A DNA stretch of 64,000 bases from Lewinellaceae bacterium (GTDB lineage: Bacteria; Bacteroidota; Bacteroidia; Chitinophagales; Saprospiraceae), in the NCBI GenBank assembly GCA_020636255.1, contig JACJYE010000008.1, positions 62,001 through 126,000 on the forward strand, written 5' to 3'. This document shows positions 63,701-64,000 of the stretch, in pieces. The position numbers and the translations under genes were made by a program. Position 1 is the first letter of the stretch, and each line of letters opens with the position of its first letter. The notes beneath the pieces are model-generated. The model was not told the DNA's origin, made no database searches, and worked only from the letters and a program-made list of their open reading frames with translations.

Positions 63701-64000
63701 GAAATCCGGCGCGCCGCTATCAGGCGTAGTGATGTTGCCGGCATCGGGCGTCAGGCTGCCGATACCGCTGATGCTGTTCACCGTTATAGAGGTGATCGTC
63801 AGGCCGTTAGTAGCCGCTACGGCAGCAAAACCTTCCGACAGGTCGCTGTCGGAGCAGATCTGCACGGGAGCACCGGGGATGTTCAGCACCGGCGCCGACT
63901 TGATAGTGGCCGTAACGGTGAACGGTTCACCTTCGCAGCCATTGCTGCTGACGGGCACCACTTCATAGATGACGTCCACATCGGCGCCTGTTGTATTGGC
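51791..64000 (-). CDS. Giant T9SS-sorted PKD-like repeat surface protein (5' end outside window)
   Basis: At least 4,069 residues, open to the window edge: the bases beyond 63979 continue the same repeat pattern (ANTTGADVDVIYE), so the N-terminus lies outside. From N to C there are 31 complete ~100-residue repeats starting with CSD/CSG and ending FTVTVTIKPEPVV, several diverged Ig/PKD-like domains (53.2-54.5 kb), a classical PKD domain with FWDFGDGNTS (~53.0-53.2 kb), a ~300-residue domain, and a T9SS type A tail (SVAPNPFSSTAQIVLDLG...HRVVYHRK). Each repeat has two Cys, in the CSD and in DGCEG/NGCVG, likely a disulfide. It is probably an adhesin or a filament exposed at the surface. Confidence 0.88.
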   Translation of the reverse strand, partial: ANTTGADVDVIYEVVPVSSNGCEGEPFTVTATIKSAPVLNIPGAPVQICSDSDLSEGFAAVAATNGLTITSITVNSISGIGSLTPDAGNITTPDSGAPDFFLGDSYTNLSNGGINVTYNITATADNGCTATGNYVFRILGEPVLDPNLDKTVCSGQPIEVTLGLDVIGFQTVSGYDILSITPEPGLVAGGGNVTAPLTNQADNVIFNDEWINGSGGQLNVVYEIAPRRTGPGAGCLGDPVMVTVTIDPGPNVTNQTAMACSDAAISVTLGASTNSVAVDEYTLVSVAPGMGLTPAIGNAMPGSGYGDDVIENDSYTNTTNGTIDVIYTFVPVSVDGCEGPAFTVTVTIKPEPVVPFQNGMACSDVAINITLGNSNPFVSTFQITSIDANGLTASAGNPHTGVGFTDDEILDDAWTNTTNAIVNVVYTVVPVSLDGCPGDLFTVTVMVKPEPVVADQDKTLCSDEASLLTLGDDPDGPSVDTYNITDIDDGGLTASAGSPATGTGFSASVIENDAWTNTTNGPLDVVYTVVPVSIDGCEGDPFTVTLTIKPEPVVSNETAGVCSDEMIGVVLPGTDADGLTITAYDIDALVAMGLSGPATTGMNIMNVNAIAADVFTNTTNGPLDVEYTVTPYADGCPGADFTITVTISPEPVVANVSTINICSDDVIGYVLPAMDDDGLAITGYDISASVDVGLSGTATEGVGITDVNAIANDVFTNLTNGGLPVVYTITPYSNGCVGASFTVTFNIRAEPVLDPGLDKMVCSDEPVDVILDIDNASGFQSVTGYDIISVTPDPGLVAGMGNLAGPFPLLNQADNVFAGDTWTNTTTGVLNVVYRVAPRRSFDCVGDEVDITVMIKPEPVVANQTGAACSDAAIGIILGNDVDGPAAATYNITNINPNGLTASAGSPAVANMVPAGEIANDAWANTANASVDVIYTVVPVSGDGCEGDPFTVTVTIQPEPVVAFQTKTVCSDEALNLNLGNDPNGPPVVFYDITGINSNGLTASAGNPHTGTGLLANEITDDAWTNTTNAPVFVIYSLIPYGSNGCPGNSFAVTITVNPEPVVANQTAMACSDAAIGVTLGDDVDGPSAATYNITNINANGLTASAGSPAVANMVLAGEIADDAWMNTTNAPVDVVYTVVPVSSDGCAGTAFTVTVTIKPEPVVANFTDGVCSDVAIGTLLPDLDDDGLDITTYDVSASVDPMLSGTATTATGTSDVNLIAADIFTNAANGPLDVVYTVTPYSDGCVGTAFTITVTISPEPVVANVPVFNICSGDVISYVLPSTDDDGLALTSYDISAAVNVNLSGIATEGTGITDVNAIAADVFTNLTNAGHQVVYTITPYANGCVGTPFTVTVNIRPEPVLANKTGMACSDVPIGYVLPNMDDDGLNLTSADVSAVVDPSLTGTASTGTGITNANFIANDQFTNTTNGPLDVVYTVTPYRLGCPGDPFTITITIKPEPVVANQTGSACSDAPIGILLGNDVDGPAAASYNITNINPNGLTASAGSPVVANMVTAGEIANDAWTNATNASVDVIYTVVPVSADDCEGDPFTVTVTIQPEPVVAFQTKTVCSDEALNLNLGNDVDGPPVVFYDITNINSNGLVASAGSPATGMALPPNVIADDAWTNTGSMPVDVVYTVIPYGTNGCPGNAFAVTITVNPEPVVANQSDMACSDAAIGITLNPSSSVAAASYNVTVFDDGGLTASNGPTTGTGLSDAAIANDAWTNTTNAPVDVVYSVVPVSSAGCEGTAFTVTVTIKPEPVVANFTDGVCSDVAIGTLLPDLDDDGLDITTYDVSASVDPMLSGTATTATGTSDVNLIAADIFTNAANGPLDVVYTVTPYSDGCVGTAFTITVTISPEPVVANVSTINVCSDEALGYVLPATDNDGLAITSYDISAAVNVDLSGIATEGVGITDVNAIANDAFTNLSPGGRTVVYTITPYSNGCVGASFTVTFNIRAEPVLDPNLNTMVCSDEAVGVILDIDNTIGFQTVTGYDIISVTPDGGLVAGMGNLSGPFPLLDQADNVFENDTWTNTTNGVLNVVYRVAPRRNNGCVGDEVDIVVMIKPEPVVANQTGAACSDAAIGIILGNDVDGPAAATYNITNINPNGLTASAGTPTFPANGVGAGEIADDAWTNATNASVNVVYTVVPVSADGCEGDPFTVTVTIQPEPVVAFQTKTVCSDEVLNLILGNDPNGPPVAFYDITNINSNGLVASAGSPATGIALPDNVIADDAWANETMSPVNVIYTVIPYGTNGCPGNPFAVTITVNPEPVVANQTGMACSDEEIMITLGASTSVAAATYDITNINANGLTASAGAPTTGTGFADSEISNDAWTNTTNDPVDVIYTVVPVSGDDCEGNPFTVTVTIKPEPVVASFTDGACSDVAIGTVLPDLDDDGLDITKYDIDATVDPNLMGTPTTGFDITDVNAIAMDAFTNATNGPLDVVYTITPYAGDCAGTDFMITVTISPEPVVMSFTDMSCSGLPINTQLPAVDDDGLVLTSYDITAVVDGNLSGTATEGTGLTNVDAIAGDVFTNTTNASHDVVYTVTPYTNGCVGTAFTITVTIKPEPVVMSFTGMACSDVAIGTVLPSTDDDGLGIDSYDISAVVDGSLSGTATTGTGIIDVNAIAMDAFTNTTNATHDVVYTVTPYTDGCAGDPFTITITIKPEPVVANQAQSVCSDVASFVILGASTNGTAAATYNITSIVNNGLIATAGSPMTGTGFSNLEIVDDAWRNQGVSPVNVVYTVVPVSPDGCEGDAFTVTLTVSPEPVLDVPGSPIALCSDEPLSSAWGGITTINAQPLSYISLINVTDNTASPNFTPNPGNATFPASPVAVDYFDNDSYTNLTSGGVIVSYEVVGVTPGGCASDPVTFQFQIRAEPVLNPNLDKTICSGANTDITLSVDPTIGFQTPNGFVIDDITVDAGLVGDPGNVMIGDILTSPFLLDDTWTNDTDGPLTVTYSIIPRRANGCFGDAALVVVTVEPTPVASLDVTYNASTVNVNADDYPVGSPYQLMFCSGETLDAVGVSTVVPTPGSELWVQVELTDPDDVLGYGTSATFNVPYGQLIFNQAIVNTTNAPYVITAVITPYVEKDPMGSPTLDAEDCEGEAFELEITIKPEPVAVATPSDTEICDDGSFTVGLETNGTSIAADHYLVTTAVSDPGLTQTSGNVTVGGTVMLAGPTNTISGTFSNATTSTQTVTYTIVPVSADGCEGDAITVEVDVWARPVTMPGPAAICLGDITDILPNVTQGSGTSVSNYAWTYLGATATNFNVNDPPVFPLFPNLTVINTENLAIDVSSPLAGQGLIGFSLVVTDDNGCTSLPQNIFVMVQAPPNPGISASVGPVCEDFGSINLFDQLGGTPNGGGAWTADPGNPAGGTLIGPNFNPSGSVGGTYLFTYTVTNAGCGSVSSTVTVEVSPNADAGTFDILADNDVCEDEPTFDLFSLLSGYDVGGTWTELTSSGAGLNPMTGELDLSTALPGNYTFRYSVTAPGTICPNPSDAEDVVLNIIALPASNPILGNDMPCVNTTANYALTTPVIPGVTRLWSLSGGGTITSGTTGNTVTVDWGSTPGMYTLTLEETRLGCTTVNTLEVEVKATEAGFTYVVGSMDGLTINFSDASVGSNLTIWFWDFGDGNTSLDQNPIHAYASTGTYTVCLDVVGDCGSDQYCEDVIITSMVTCDDVPLNDGLNLMSIDVEPTDPSIESIFASQISGSELIYVQGRNSSGAIVIFDPLLIPFPGLNTLTEFEPGKGYYVRMNTPLGPTTLTVCGTPIDPNYRPALNATWNIVGYVPQVSTTPEDFFADLIPPMSNNLQIARGFDGSFKFFDPLLIPFPGLNTLTSIDNGFGYELRVNSAVAEDDWLLGPEEVEQRTGGGFVSDRYMVVAAKSNLPDTYSGQYVSIITADGYEIGQMEILPGGLLLTTPIYGNDSYTEEQGVQDGSWLYLRFQGETVPLNLQFHADRSINFVEVSFDVVSKVDTQNAELVSISVAPNPFSSTAQIVLDLGKDSDISWVIRDAFGRVVEAPQKMGWLRAGRYTIEWMPENIASGVYTIQLLADDVLVGNHRVVYHRK
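54600..64000 (-). repeat. 31 PKD-like ~300-bp repeats in six-repeat superunits
   Basis: The CSD/CSG codons recur about every 295-325 bp from 63,856 down to about 54,610. Three classes are seen: LG (LGNDVDG..YNIT.INxNGLTASAG), LP (LPDLDDDG..LSGTAT) and GFQ (DIDNxxGFQ..YDIISVTP). Numbered from the window edge, repeats 3-26 follow the order LG-LG-LG-LP-LP-X four times, where X is GFQ, LP, GFQ, LP. Repeats 12 and 18 are identical in protein over nearly their whole length and are separated by 1,797 bp. Confidence 0.85.

Overview
The window looks like the chromosome of a fairly GC-rich member of the Bacteroidota, most likely Saprospiria (Lewinella/Phaeodactylibacter-like). This placement is inferred from three type IX secretion (T9SS) C-terminal sorting domains, a TonB-dependent receptor with an N-terminal carboxypeptidase-regulatory-like domain, Bacteroidota-type TAnnTTTG promoter motifs in place of E. 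coli-type -10 boxes, lipoproteins with acidic residues after the lipid cysteine, and very large Cys-containing repeat proteins. No tRNA, rRNA, CRISPR array or transposase gene was found.

Layout. 0-7.1 kb is an envelope-glycan region: the 3' end of ribF read in frame into a family 2 glycosyltransferase, an RluA-type pseudouridine synthase, a sulfotransferase/methyltransferase pair on the minus strand, a Wzx-like flippase, and an ABC-2 exporter whose permease and ATPase genes are separated by a repeat array. 7.4-11.5 kb holds cytochrome c maturation genes: ccmB, and diverging from it a CXXXY-type ccmE and a long ccmF. 11.5-13.5 kb carries a DUF2520 protein, a small conserved protein and a PiT-like permease. 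13.5-18.4 kb is an AT-rich control region followed by a beta-helix lipoprotein and a TonB receptor separated by a strong hairpin. 18.5-20.3 kb has a retropepsin-like protease and an acyltransferase. 20.35-23.6 kb is an ArsR-controlled operon (arsR, ArsE-like thioredoxin, ArsP-like permease, ArsF-like lipoprotein, ArsG-like transporter) that looks like an organoarsenical resistance unit. 23.7-30.2 kb holds a coiled-coil protein, two tiny membrane proteins behind a Crp/Fnr-like site, pyrG, a GT39-like protein, a SpoU methylase and an unrecognised helical protein.

30.4-37.0 kb is a 2,179-residue secreted protein built from two repeated modules plus dockerin-like, cohesin-like and T9SS domains. 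37.1-42.6 kb has a secreted protein, a structured intergenic region with two tandem minus-strand terminators, gamma-glutamyltransferase, and a minus-strand trio (papain-like pseudoprotease, zinc-type oxidoreductase, metallophosphoesterase). 43.0-50.1 kb has an AsmA-like protein, a cluster of mini-palindromes and smc. 50.3-50.6 kb holds a MITE-like element and short word repeats. 50.6-64.0 kb has a T9SS-sorted protein and the 3' part of a giant T9SS-sorted gene. That gene has 31 PKD-like repeats in the window, arranged in six-repeat superunits, and its 5' end lies beyond the window.

The most notable items are the hierarchical repeat order of the giant surface protein, the module plan of the 2,179-residue protein, the ribF/glycosyltransferase fusion at an A9 tract, the ars operon with its operator dyad, and a recurring class of intergenic palindromes with three-base loops. 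All reading was by eye. Family names rest on remembered motifs and were not checked by any search.
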